In this document: piece after piece, positions 1 to 4,520 of the stretch
How the letters are laid out: each line of letters starts with the position of its first letter
How positions within the stretch are numbered: the first letter of the stretch is position 1
Source of the DNA: Candidatus Aenigmatarchaeota archaeon
GTDB taxonomy: Archaea; Aenigmatarchaeota; Aenigmatarchaeia; GW2011-AR5
DNA: 5,606 nt
Direction of reading: 5' to 3'
NCBI GenBank assembly: GCA_016202845.1
Contig: JACQNW010000020.1
Coordinates: forward strand, 1 to 5,606
Program-made: the position numbers and the translations under genes
The notes under the pieces: model-generated
The model's database searches: none
What the model was told of the DNA's origin: nothing
Seen by the model: only the letters and a program-made list of their open reading frames with translations

Positions 1-7
1 CCCTCAT

Positions 8-32
8 CTGCTGGCTAAAGCCTAGCAGTTTT
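8..32 (+). terminator. Hairpin followed by a short T-run, possible terminator of a gene to the left
   Basis: Bases 8-15 (CTGCTGGC) pair with 20-28 (GCCTAGCAG, T23 bulged) around a TAAA loop, and TTTT follows at 29-32. The arrangement resembles an intrinsic terminator for a plus-strand gene that ends left of the window. Archaeal termination mostly relies on T-tracts, so the hairpin may instead be part of an RNA whose body lies outside the window. Confidence 0.3.
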
Positions 33-37
33 CGGAA

Positions 38-74
38 GAATTCAAAAATAAAGAAAAGAAGTTCTCAATAAAAA
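38..74 (-). terminator. T-rich tract after the protease-like ORF, archaeal-type terminator
   Basis: Read on the minus strand, the bases directly after the TAA at 75-77 are T-rich with several runs of four or five T. Archaeal RNA polymerase terminates at such tracts without needing a hairpin. The position immediately downstream of a stop codon is the expected one. No single long T-run stands out. Confidence 0.35.
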
Positions 75-320
75 TTATTCGATTTCCAGAGCGCCTTCTT
101 TGAAATTCATATTAATGTTAAAATTTCTCAAGAACGACAATCCAAGAAGGCCGTCAATATAGCTTTTAGGAGGTATCTCGCCTGTGTATAAAGTTGCTAT
201 ATGTTTGCCGCTTTCTATTTTTTCAAGCTTGTCATAATCACTATAATGAAGCACTCTGTTGTAAAAGTGATCAAAACACGCATTCATTTTTCTTTGCTGT
301 TCTTTTGTTAGTAGAATCAT
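75..320 (-). CDS. C-terminal half of a retropepsin-like aspartic protease (probable fragment)
   Basis: The 81-residue product ends in a pattern (D-G-L-L-G-L-x-F-L-R-N-F followed by a short strand ending A-L-E-I-E) that I recognise from the C-terminal part of bacterial and archaeal retropepsin-like (gag-type) aspartic proteases, where the D/N-G-L-L-G-x-x-F-L segment follows the flap. The catalytic D-T/S-G motif, normally near the N-terminus of a domain of about 110-130 residues, is absent, and none of the three minus frames across 321-590 supplies it. The first 30 residues are hydrophilic and unlike the family. I start at the ATG at 318-320. An in-frame ATG at 402-404 would add 28 low-complexity basic residues from a stretch that looks like structured RNA. 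There is no clear ribosome-binding site. It is probably a decayed gene or a truncated, non-catalytic protein. The family call is from memory of the motif. Confidence 0.45.
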   Translation of the reverse strand: MILLTKEQQRKMNACFDHFYNRVLHYSDYDKLEKIESGKHIATLYTGEIPPKSYIDGLLGLSFLRNFNINMNFKEGALEIE

Positions 321-325
321 AAAAA

Positions 326-590
326 GAAAGAAGGGGCGGCCCTTAAAAGACGTGCATGAACTTGGCCTTTTGAGCTTAGCCCATTTTGCGCCTCTCTGCC
401 GCATACCTTCTTTGGGGTGTGGTCAGCATAAAGGTCAGAACCTAGGTTCTTTCCCTTATCAACCCTCAACTCCTAAGGGTCGATATTATTTTACATCCTA
501 GAAGACTTTGCTTCTAGGAAGGAATGTTTCGTAATATTGTGAAACCAAATTCTTCTTTCGGATACGGTAACCTTTTCCTGAAAGAAAAGG
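326..590 (+). ncRNA. Candidate structured RNA between ftsZ and the protease fragment
   Basis: This stretch has no convincing ORF but is rich in long complementary arms. (1) 327-334 pairs with 406-413 (8 bp), continued inward by 336-340/398-402 (5 bp) and 348-356/387-395 (8 bp with a C-C mismatch and one G-U). (2) 428-434/454-459 plus 437-441/446-450 form a hairpin around the palindrome AGAACCTAGGTTCT. (3) 481-488/532-539 (with one G-U), 493-496/524-527 and 497-504/511-518 stack into one arm. (4) 571-577 pairs with 584-590. The G-U pairs work only on the plus strand, which favours a plus-strand RNA. I looked for the conserved core motifs of RNase P RNA, SRP RNA and 5S rRNA and did not see them, so no family is assigned. 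Hand-found pairings can arise by chance. Confidence 0.35.
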
Positions 591-1622
591 CTAGCCATGG
601 ATCATCTCGATGCCCAGCTCACCGGATGCGGTTCTTGCCTGGGCTTTTGCAAGCGGGCCCAGGATTGACAATGACTTAACTCCTGTCACGATCGTTATGA
701 CTTGGATCTTATGAGCATATTCAGGCAGTACTCTTGCTCCCCAGATGCATGGAGCATCTGGTGAAAGCTGTGAGGAAACAGCTTCGCCTATTTTTGTTAT
801 TTCTTCCAGTTTCATGTCAGGGCCGCCAATTATCTGGATGAGCGCACCTGTTCCGCCTGCAATGTCTACATCTACAAGCGGATGGTTCAATGCTTTTGCA
901 ACTGCCTGCTCAGCCATGTTGTCTGAATCTGCTTCGCCTACGCCAATGGCGGCTACGCCTCCTGTTCTCATTATAGCTTTGACATCTGCAAAATCCAGGT
1001 TAACCAAAGATGGCTCTGAAATTGTTTCACTTATACCTTTGATCATCGTTGCGATCAGTGTATCTGCTATATTAAATGCCTGCTTCAAAGGCTGGTTGCC
1101 AGCCATTTCCAGCAGGCGCTGATTTTCTATAACTACAACAGTGTCGGCTACTTCGCGAAGTGCATTAAGACCTTCATGGGCCTTTTTCTGCCTTGCACCT
1201 TCCAGCTTGAATGGCAAAGTAACTACACCAATAACAATTGCCCCCTGTTCACGGGCTATTCGTGCGACAACAGGCGCTGCACCTGTTCCAGTGCCTCCGC
1301 CCAATCCGCAAGTTACAAAACAAAGATCAACGCCCTCCAAAGCAGTTTTTATGTCATTTCTGCTTTCAAGCGCTGCATTTTTTCCTACATCAGGAAAACC
1401 GCCGGCACCAAGGCCGCGCGTAAGATTCTTGCCTATGAGAATTTTTCTGTCGGATTTTATCATTGCCAAATGCTTGGCATCTGTATTGAACGCAATTGTA
1501 TAGGCCCCCTTTATGCCTATGTTTTTCAGCGCGTTTATTGTGTTATTTCCTCCCCCGCCTACTCCTATTGCGGCTATTCTTGCTGCTTCTACTGTAAATT
1601 CACTGGCGTTTGAAAAATCCAT
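591..1622 (-). CDS. ftsZ: Cell division protein FtsZ (archaeal tubulin-superfamily GTPase)
   Basis: FtsZ is a cytoplasmic GTPase that polymerises into the division ring at midcell. The 343-residue product is full length and carries the family motifs in order: the nucleotide-binding G-V-G-G-G-G-N-N at 20-27 (usually G-G-A-G, so one Ala to Gly change), N-T-D-A at 46-49, the tubulin signature G-L-G-G-G-T-G-T-G at 106-114, T-L-P-F at 135-138, and the T7 synergy loop N-L-D-F-A-D at 208-213 with both catalytic aspartates. The C-terminal domain ends near 315, followed by a short tail ending in E-L-G-I-E-M-I. The start is well fixed: an in-frame TAG lies directly upstream of the ATG, and GGAG (1631-1634) sits 8 nt away. 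It is archaeal-type, but I cannot decide between FtsZ1 and FtsZ2. The secE and spt5 genes often found near archaeal ftsZ are not seen downstream. Confidence 0.97.
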   Translation of the reverse strand: MDFSNASEFTVEAARIAAIGVGGGGNNTINALKNIGIKGAYTIAFNTDAKHLAMIKSDRKILIGKNLTRGLGAGGFPDVGKNAALESRNDIKTALEGVDLCFVTCGLGGGTGTGAAPVVARIAREQGAIVIGVVTLPFKLEGARQKKAHEGLNALREVADTVVVIENQRLLEMAGNQPLKQAFNIADTLIATMIKGISETISEPSLVNLDFADVKAIMRTGGVAAIGVGEADSDNMAEQAVAKALNHPLVDVDIAGGTGALIQIIGGPDMKLEEITKIGEAVSSQLSPDAPCIWGARVLPEYAHKIQVITIVTGVKSLSILGPLAKAQARTASGELGIEMIHG

Positions 1623-1667
1623 CTAACCATCTCCATCTAATTATTTGATTTTTGATAGAAACATGCC

Positions 1668-1680
1668 ATGAAATATTTTC
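1668..1680 (-). promoter_or_regulatory. Possible TATA box for ftsZ
   Basis: The minus strand reads GAAAATATTTC here, about 50 nt upstream of the ftsZ ATG. A start site about 25 nt downstream would give a leader of roughly 25 nt holding the GGAG ribosome-binding site. The region is generally A/T-rich and other matches exist, so the choice is weak. Confidence 0.25.
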
Positions 1681-1699
1681 TCCAAAGCATATTTTTGAC

Positions 1700-1728
1700 A
1701 ATCGAAAAGCCTATTAAAGCTTTTGATT
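1700..1728. other. Stem-loop upstream of ftsZ
   Basis: AATC(G)AAAAGC at 1700-1710 pairs with GCTTTTGATT at 1719-1728, giving 10 bp with one bulged G and an 8-nt A/T-rich loop. It lacks the TGTCCA loop of the three hairpins to its right, so it may be independent. It could form in the ftsZ leader if transcription starts far upstream, or in an RNA of either strand. Confidence 0.45.
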
Positions 1729-1750
1729 AATCTATCTTTGTCTAAGAAGA

Positions 1751-1854
1751 AGCGTAACTTGTCCAAGTTCGCTGAAAGTCCAAATGTTCATTGCGATTGT
1801 CCAGATCGCGAATGTAATATTTCTAATTCACAAGGAAGTTGTCCAGACTTCCTT
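1751..1854. repeat. Three tandem stem-loops sharing the loop TGTCCA(G)
   Basis: Hairpin 1 (1751-1773) has arms AGCG(T)AACT and AGTTCGCT around TGTCCA. Hairpin 2 (1789-1814) has arms CATTGCGAT and ATCGC(G)AATG around TGTCCAG. Hairpin 3 (1832-1854) has perfect 8-bp arms AAGGAAGT and ACTTCCTT around TGTCCAG. The stems differ while the loop is kept, which is what a conserved loop displayed on an RNA, or a repeated protein-binding site, would look like. The heptamer TTGTCCA occurs three times in 87 bases, each time at a hairpin apex, and a fourth partial copy (AGTCCAAA) lies at 1777-1784. On the minus strand the loops read CTGGACA. The G-T pairs do not decide the strand. No known RNA family was recognised. 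Confidence 0.6.
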
Positions 1855-1895
1855 CAAATCAATTTAATTCTTTATCCCAGACTCTATTAAAAAGC

Positions 1896-1906
1896 TTTTA
1901 TATTAT
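1896..1906 (+). promoter_or_regulatory. Upstream TATA-like box before relBE
   Basis: TTTTATATTAT follows a purine-rich AAAAAG stretch that could act as a BRE. It would start a transcript near 1925, with a leader of about 50-60 nt before the antitoxin gene. The complementary strand also reads as a TATA box and could drive a leftward RNA through the TGTCCA hairpins. The nearer box at 1944-1950 is at least as good for relB. Confidence 0.35.
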
Positions 1907-1943
1907 GCAAAATACATATTCTGCGATGAAATTAAAAGTAAGC

Positions 1944-1950
1944 TTAAATA
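1944..1950 (+). promoter_or_regulatory. Likely TATA box of the relBE-like operon
   Basis: TTAAATA lies about 25 nt upstream of 1972, which would put the transcript start at or just before the ribosome-binding site AGGTGAT (1972-1978). Such short leaders are common in archaea. A 9-bp direct repeat, ATGAAATTA at 1926-1934 and 1964-1972, brackets this box 38 bp apart and could be an operator for the antitoxin. Confidence 0.4.
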
Positions 1951-1971
1951 ATTCCATGTTAATATGAAATT

Positions 1972-1978
1972 AGGTGAT
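1972..1978 (+). promoter_or_regulatory. Ribosome-binding site that decides the relB start
   Basis: AGGTGAT is a 7-base match to the complement of the conserved archaeal 16S 3' end. It leaves 4 nt before the ATG at 1983 but overlaps the GTG at 1974 and ATG at 1977, so 1983 is the better start. Confidence 0.55.
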
Positions 1979-1982
1979 GTTA

Positions 1983-2210
1983 ATGGTAAAGGCAATTGTC
2001 AACCTGGACGAGCGTTCAAACAGGATAATAAACATTGTGAAAGCAAAGTATGGCCTGAAAGACAAGTCAGAAGCCATAGAGCAGATTACAAAAGAATATG
2101 AGCAAGAGCTGCTTGAGCCTGAATTCAAGCCTGAATTTGTCGAGAGCGTTATTCAAGCAAGCAAAGGCAAATTCAAAAAAGTTAAAAATACTTCAGATTT
2201 ATTCAGGTGA
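1983..2210 (+). CDS. RelB-like antitoxin, DUF2683-like ribbon-helix-helix type
   Basis: The 75-residue product would bind and neutralise the RelE-like toxin encoded next to it and, as usual for such antitoxins, bind its own promoter. It begins M-V-K-A-I-V-N-L-D-E-R-S-N-R, a short strand followed by a helix, then K-A-K-Y-G-L-K-D-K-S-E-A-I (about 20-33). This matches the archaeal DUF2683 family as I remember it and fits a ribbon-helix-helix DNA-binding fold. The acidic, proline-containing C-terminal half (E-L-L-E-P-E-F-K-P-E-F) is the likely toxin-wrapping part. The start is set by AGGTGAT at 1972-1978. The stop TGA lies inside the ribosome-binding site of the toxin gene, so the two are translationally linked. 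Confidence 0.8.
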   Translation: MVKAIVNLDERSNRIINIVKAKYGLKDKSEAIEQITKEYEQELLEPEFKPEFVESVIQASKGKFKKVKNTSDLFR

Positions 2211-2214
2211 TTTT

Positions 2215-2472
2215 TTGTATTCTTTAGAAATATCAGAAACATGTGAAAAAGACATCAAACGCCTTATTAAAAACAACATGCCGCTTAAAGATGCCCTGGG
2301 AAAGGCGATAAATAAAATTCTTCTAAGTCCAGAACATTTCAAGCCGTTAAAAGCGCCTTTGCAGAACATGAGAAGGGTGCATGTTTTGAGTTCATTTGTT
2401 CTGATTTATGAAATCAAAGGCGAAACTGTTCGCCTCCTTAGATTTGCTCATCACGATGAAGCTTATCGTTAA
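2215..2472 (+). CDS. RelE/ParE-superfamily toxin (probable ribosome-dependent mRNA endonuclease)
   Basis: The 85-residue product has the length and layout of a RelE-fold toxin, which cleaves mRNA in the ribosomal A site, or, for ParE relatives, poisons gyrase. After the first strand (Y-S-L-E-I-S) come two helices (about 10-38), then the core strands M-R-R-V-H-V (52-57), S-F-V-L-I-Y-E-I (60-67) and V-R-L-L-R-F-A-H-H-D-E-A-Y (72-84). R53/R54, Y65, H79/H80 and Y84 are candidate active-site residues by analogy. The start is chosen at TTG 2215, because AGGTGA (2205-2210, containing the antitoxin stop) is placed correctly for it and the homologous sequence begins there. An ATG at 2098 would add 39 residues that merely re-read the antitoxin gene in another frame. 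The gap to the antitoxin gene is 4 nt. Confidence 0.82.
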   Translation: MYSLEISETCEKDIKRLIKNNMPLKDALGKAINKILLSPEHFKPLKAPLQNMRRVHVLSSFVLIYEIKGETVRLLRFAHHDEAYR

Positions 2473-2498
2473 AATTTTATGAATAATACATTTGATTT

Positions 2499-3251
2499 TT
2501 ACTTCTTTGCATTTTTCCATACATCTTCAAAAAAATCTTTATAATGTTCATAGTTTTTGCGAGATTTTATGACAAAGGCGGTCGGGACTTCTTCCCATAT
2601 GACAGTCATAACATGATCTCTGAAAATAAACACGCCCAATGGCAGCTTTTGTTCAGTAAATCTCATGGGAACATTCTTGAAATTATAGTATTTTTTCAAT
2701 TCGTACATGAACTCATTATTTGATAATCTTCTTCCTATCGCGCCTAATGCCATTCTCCGCTTATTAAACGCATTCATGAAGTCTATAACCCTTTTCTGCT
2801 TCAATGCTTCGCCTATAACAAATACCTGATAATTTCCATTTTTACCCATCACACCAAGCATATAGTCAAAAGCCGCTCTTAGTCCCTCCATAGACTCATA
2901 AACGACAGCTTCCTGTTTTTCTTCTGTCAATTTGCGCCGTTTTTCTATTTCCGGAATTATTTTTTCTTCCAGCTCTTTTTTCTGGAGCCGTATTGCCTTT
3001 TCTTTTTCATTTAGAAGCCTAAGAATGTTCTTGGGGTCGGATGCCTGGAAGTGCTTGACATTATTTTTAATTACAAAACTAACCAATCCTTTATCCTTCA
3101 GTTTGTCGAGTATAGAATATATCTTAGAATCAGGCACGCCTGCTTTTTCTATTATTCTACCCACAGTACTTGATTCAAGCTCTAGCAAAGCAAAATAAAC
3201 TTTAATTTCTCCTTCTGAAAGCCCTATCTGCTTTAGGACTTCTAACTCCAT
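2499..3251 (-). CDS. TrmB-family transcriptional regulator
   Basis: The 250-residue product has an N-terminal winged helix-turn-helix (about 4-70) with the TrmB pattern L-K-Q-I-G-L-S-E-G-E-I-K-V-Y-F-A-L-L, a recognition-helix region K-I-Y-S-I-L-D-K-L-K-D-K-G-L-V, and the wing V-K-H-F-Q-A. A charged coiled-coil segment follows (about 80-113), probably for dimerisation. The C-terminal half (115-245) resembles the effector part of short TrmB-like proteins, but I see no clear sugar-binding motif, so the ligand is unknown. Family members repress or activate sugar uptake and other genes. The start is the ATG at 3249-3251. The in-frame upstream ATG at 3321-3323 lies before the TATA box (3281-3291) and would add 24 unrelated residues. 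The gene converges on the relE-like gene with a 26-bp gap and is divergent from the secreted-protein operon, its likely target. Confidence 0.88.
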   Translation of the reverse strand: MELEVLKQIGLSEGEIKVYFALLELESSTVGRIIEKAGVPDSKIYSILDKLKDKGLVSFVIKNNVKHFQASDPKNILRLLNEKEKAIRLQKKELEEKIIPEIEKRRKLTEEKQEAVVYESMEGLRAAFDYMLGVMGKNGNYQVFVIGEALKQKRVIDFMNAFNKRRMALGAIGRRLSNNEFMYELKKYYNFKNVPMRFTEQKLPLGVFIFRDHVMTVIWEEVPTAFVIKSRKNYEHYKDFFEDVWKNAKK

Positions 3252-3280
3252 AAAACCACTACCATAGGAGGGTGTTAAAA

Positions 3281-3291
3281 GGATATAAAGG
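3281..3291. promoter_or_regulatory. Shared TATA element of the divergent regulator and secreted-protein operon
   Basis: On the minus strand CCTTTATATCC is a strong archaeal TATA box about 35 nt upstream of the regulator ATG, giving a leader of roughly 10 nt. On the plus strand GGATATAAAGG sits about 25 nt before 3312, so a start there would place GAGGTG (3312-3317) at the 5' end of the operon mRNA. One TBP site may thus serve both directions. The intergenic distance between start codons is only 72 bp. Confidence 0.6.
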
Positions 3292-3323
3292 CGGTTGAGA
3301 AGCAGAAGGGAGAGGTGGAACAC

Positions 3324-3533
3324 ATGTCAAGATTTGATAAAAGCGATATATCACCAGATGGAAAAAATGCAGTGCATACGCGATTTGTCCCAACAGATGG
3401 TTATTACGCAGGTAGGAAAGTAGTAGCAGTTGAACGTGCAGATAAAAGTGTGGAAGTCAGGTACGATCAAGGTAGACAATTAGAAGGTAAAAGGTATCGA
3501 AATATGCAAGAATTTGAAAGAGGTTGTAGGTGA
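3324..3533 (+). CDS. Small protein of unknown function, first gene of the secreted-protein operon
   Basis: I do not recognise this 69-residue protein. It is hydrophilic, with no signal peptide or membrane segment, and basic residues are frequent. The middle (about 23-50, from P-T-D-G-Y-Y-A-G-R-K-V-V-A-V) suggests three short beta strands, and the end (Q-E-F-E-R-G-C-R) a helix with one cysteine. The ATG at 3324 is preferred over a GTG at 3315 because GAGGTG at 3312-3317 is correctly spaced for it. The stop TGA is part of AGGTGA, the ribosome-binding site of the next gene, so both genes are co-translated. It could be an accessory or regulator of the secreted protein, but nothing in the sequence shows that. 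Confidence 0.75.
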   Translation: MSRFDKSDISPDGKNAVHTRFVPTDGYYAGRKVVAVERADKSVEVRYDQGRQLEGKRYRNMQEFERGCR

Positions 3534-3539
3534 CAGTTC

Positions 3540-4520
3540 ATGAGAAAATTATTAACAATTGCTGCTCTGTTAGCAGCAACCTCAGCCGCTGCGCAGGAAA
3601 AACTGACCACATATACAACTAACAGGTACGATGACAAGGTTTTTACAGGATCAGGATTTATCTACGACCATCCAAAATTTACGGTGTCTGCTGAAGAACA
3701 AAGCCAGGGAAACAATGTTAACTTGGGCTATGCTTTACAAGCAAGAGAAGGCCCTTTGTCTCTGCAGCTAGATGGTGACAATAATAATCATACAGAAGCC
3801 AGGCTAATTTTAACAAATGGCAATTTTTCTTTTTTGGCAGGAGCTGCCAATTTAGAAGACGATGCAGCATATGCTGGAGCTGAATGGTCTTTGAAGGGCT
3901 TAAAAGAAAAAAACAACATCGGAACAGGCTTTGTTTATGGTGATAATGCAAGAAGAGAAAGCGGATATGTTTTTGGAAGACTGGGAGGAATATTTACAGG
4001 ATATGACTGGGCTTATGACGGCACAAGAAAATTTGTAGTCAGCTATCCAGCAGACTGCACGACGCCTAAGGGCGTCAAAACACACTGCCCTTCTATCAGA
4101 TGGCTTAATTTTACACTGAATGCTGAACAACTTGGCGGAGTAGATTCTGTAAGGGCTTTGCAAGACAAAATAACTTCACCTTCCGAAAGCATAGCAGCTC
4201 CAAATATTAATCCTCTAAGATTTGTTGCAAGAGCAGACCAGAGAGGCTCTGGCTTTAATTTTCAGGGCAGCAGGACAAAAAGAGGAGATATAAATTCTTA
4301 TGCTGCAGAAGCAGATGCTTATGTACACGGAAATCTCTGGTTTGGCGCCAACTATGACAATGCCAATGGAAATATATATGGAATTGCCTTTGGCCAGACA
4401 GAGCACCCAAGGCTTGGGCCTGGAAGAGTGCCTTTCAGCATACGAGGAGACATAAAATACAATACAGGCAGGAGAAATATTTCTGTTGGCTTGCATGCTG
4501 CGAAAAGATGGAAGTTCTAA
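3540..4520 (+). CDS. Secreted beta-strand-rich protein resembling an outer-membrane-type beta-barrel
   Basis: The 326-residue product starts with a classical Sec signal peptide: M-R-K, a hydrophobic stretch at 4-14, and A-x-A before Q19, so cleavage is likely after A18. No further membrane helix is present, and the mature protein should be exported. The rest shows many short alternating polar/non-polar strands joined by tight turns rich in G, N and D, for example 60-118, 126-170 and 255-326. The last strand (I-S-V-G-L-H-A-A-K-R-W-K-F) ends in an aromatic residue with hydrophobic residues mostly at alternate positions, like the C-terminal signal of bacterial outer-membrane proteins. C173 and C183 may form a disulfide. 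No enzyme motif or known family was recognised. AGGTGA at 3528-3533 fixes the start. A secreted beta-sandwich or adhesin is the main alternative. Confidence 0.85.
   Translation: MRKLLTIAALLAATSAAAQEKLTTYTTNRYDDKVFTGSGFIYDHPKFTVSAEEQSQGNNVNLGYALQAREGPLSLQLDGDNNNHTEARLILTNGNFSFLAGAANLEDDAAYAGAEWSLKGLKEKNNIGTGFVYGDNARRESGYVFGRLGGIFTGYDWAYDGTRKFVVSYPADCTTPKGVKTHCPSIRWLNFTLNAEQLGGVDSVRALQDKITSPSESIAAPNINPLRFVARADQRGSGFNFQGSRTKRGDINSYAAEADAYVHGNLWFGANYDNANGNIYGIAFGQTEHPRLGPGRVPFSIRGDIKYNTGRRNISVGLHAAKRWKF

Noticed and set aside
3..71. Open frame on the plus strand running from the left edge to TAA at 69-71
   Set aside because: Only 22 codons are visible and end in a lysine/serine-rich stretch. It could be a gene tail, but nothing supports it against chance.
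321..404. Longer start for the protease fragment at ATG 402-404
   Set aside because: The added 28 residues are basic and low in complexity, do not resemble a retropepsin N-terminus, and come from bases that pair in the putative structured RNA.
326..590. RNase P RNA, SRP RNA or 5S rRNA in the structured stretch
   Set aside because: None of their conserved core sequences (for example the P4 strands, the SRP GGAA/AGCA helix 8 motif, or the 5S CCCAUYCCGAAC segment) could be found on either strand.
745..1613. Four plus-strand open frames of 61-145 codons opposite ftsZ
   Set aside because: They run antisense through a gene with clear FtsZ motifs and have protein-unlike compositions. They are shadows of its codon bias.
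2098..2214. Longer relE start at ATG 2098
   Set aside because: It re-reads the antitoxin gene in another frame, while AGGTGA is correctly placed for TTG 2215, where RelE similarity begins.
3252..3323. Longer start for the TrmB-type regulator at 3321-3323
   Set aside because: It lies upstream of the regulator's TATA box, and the extra residues are not part of the family.
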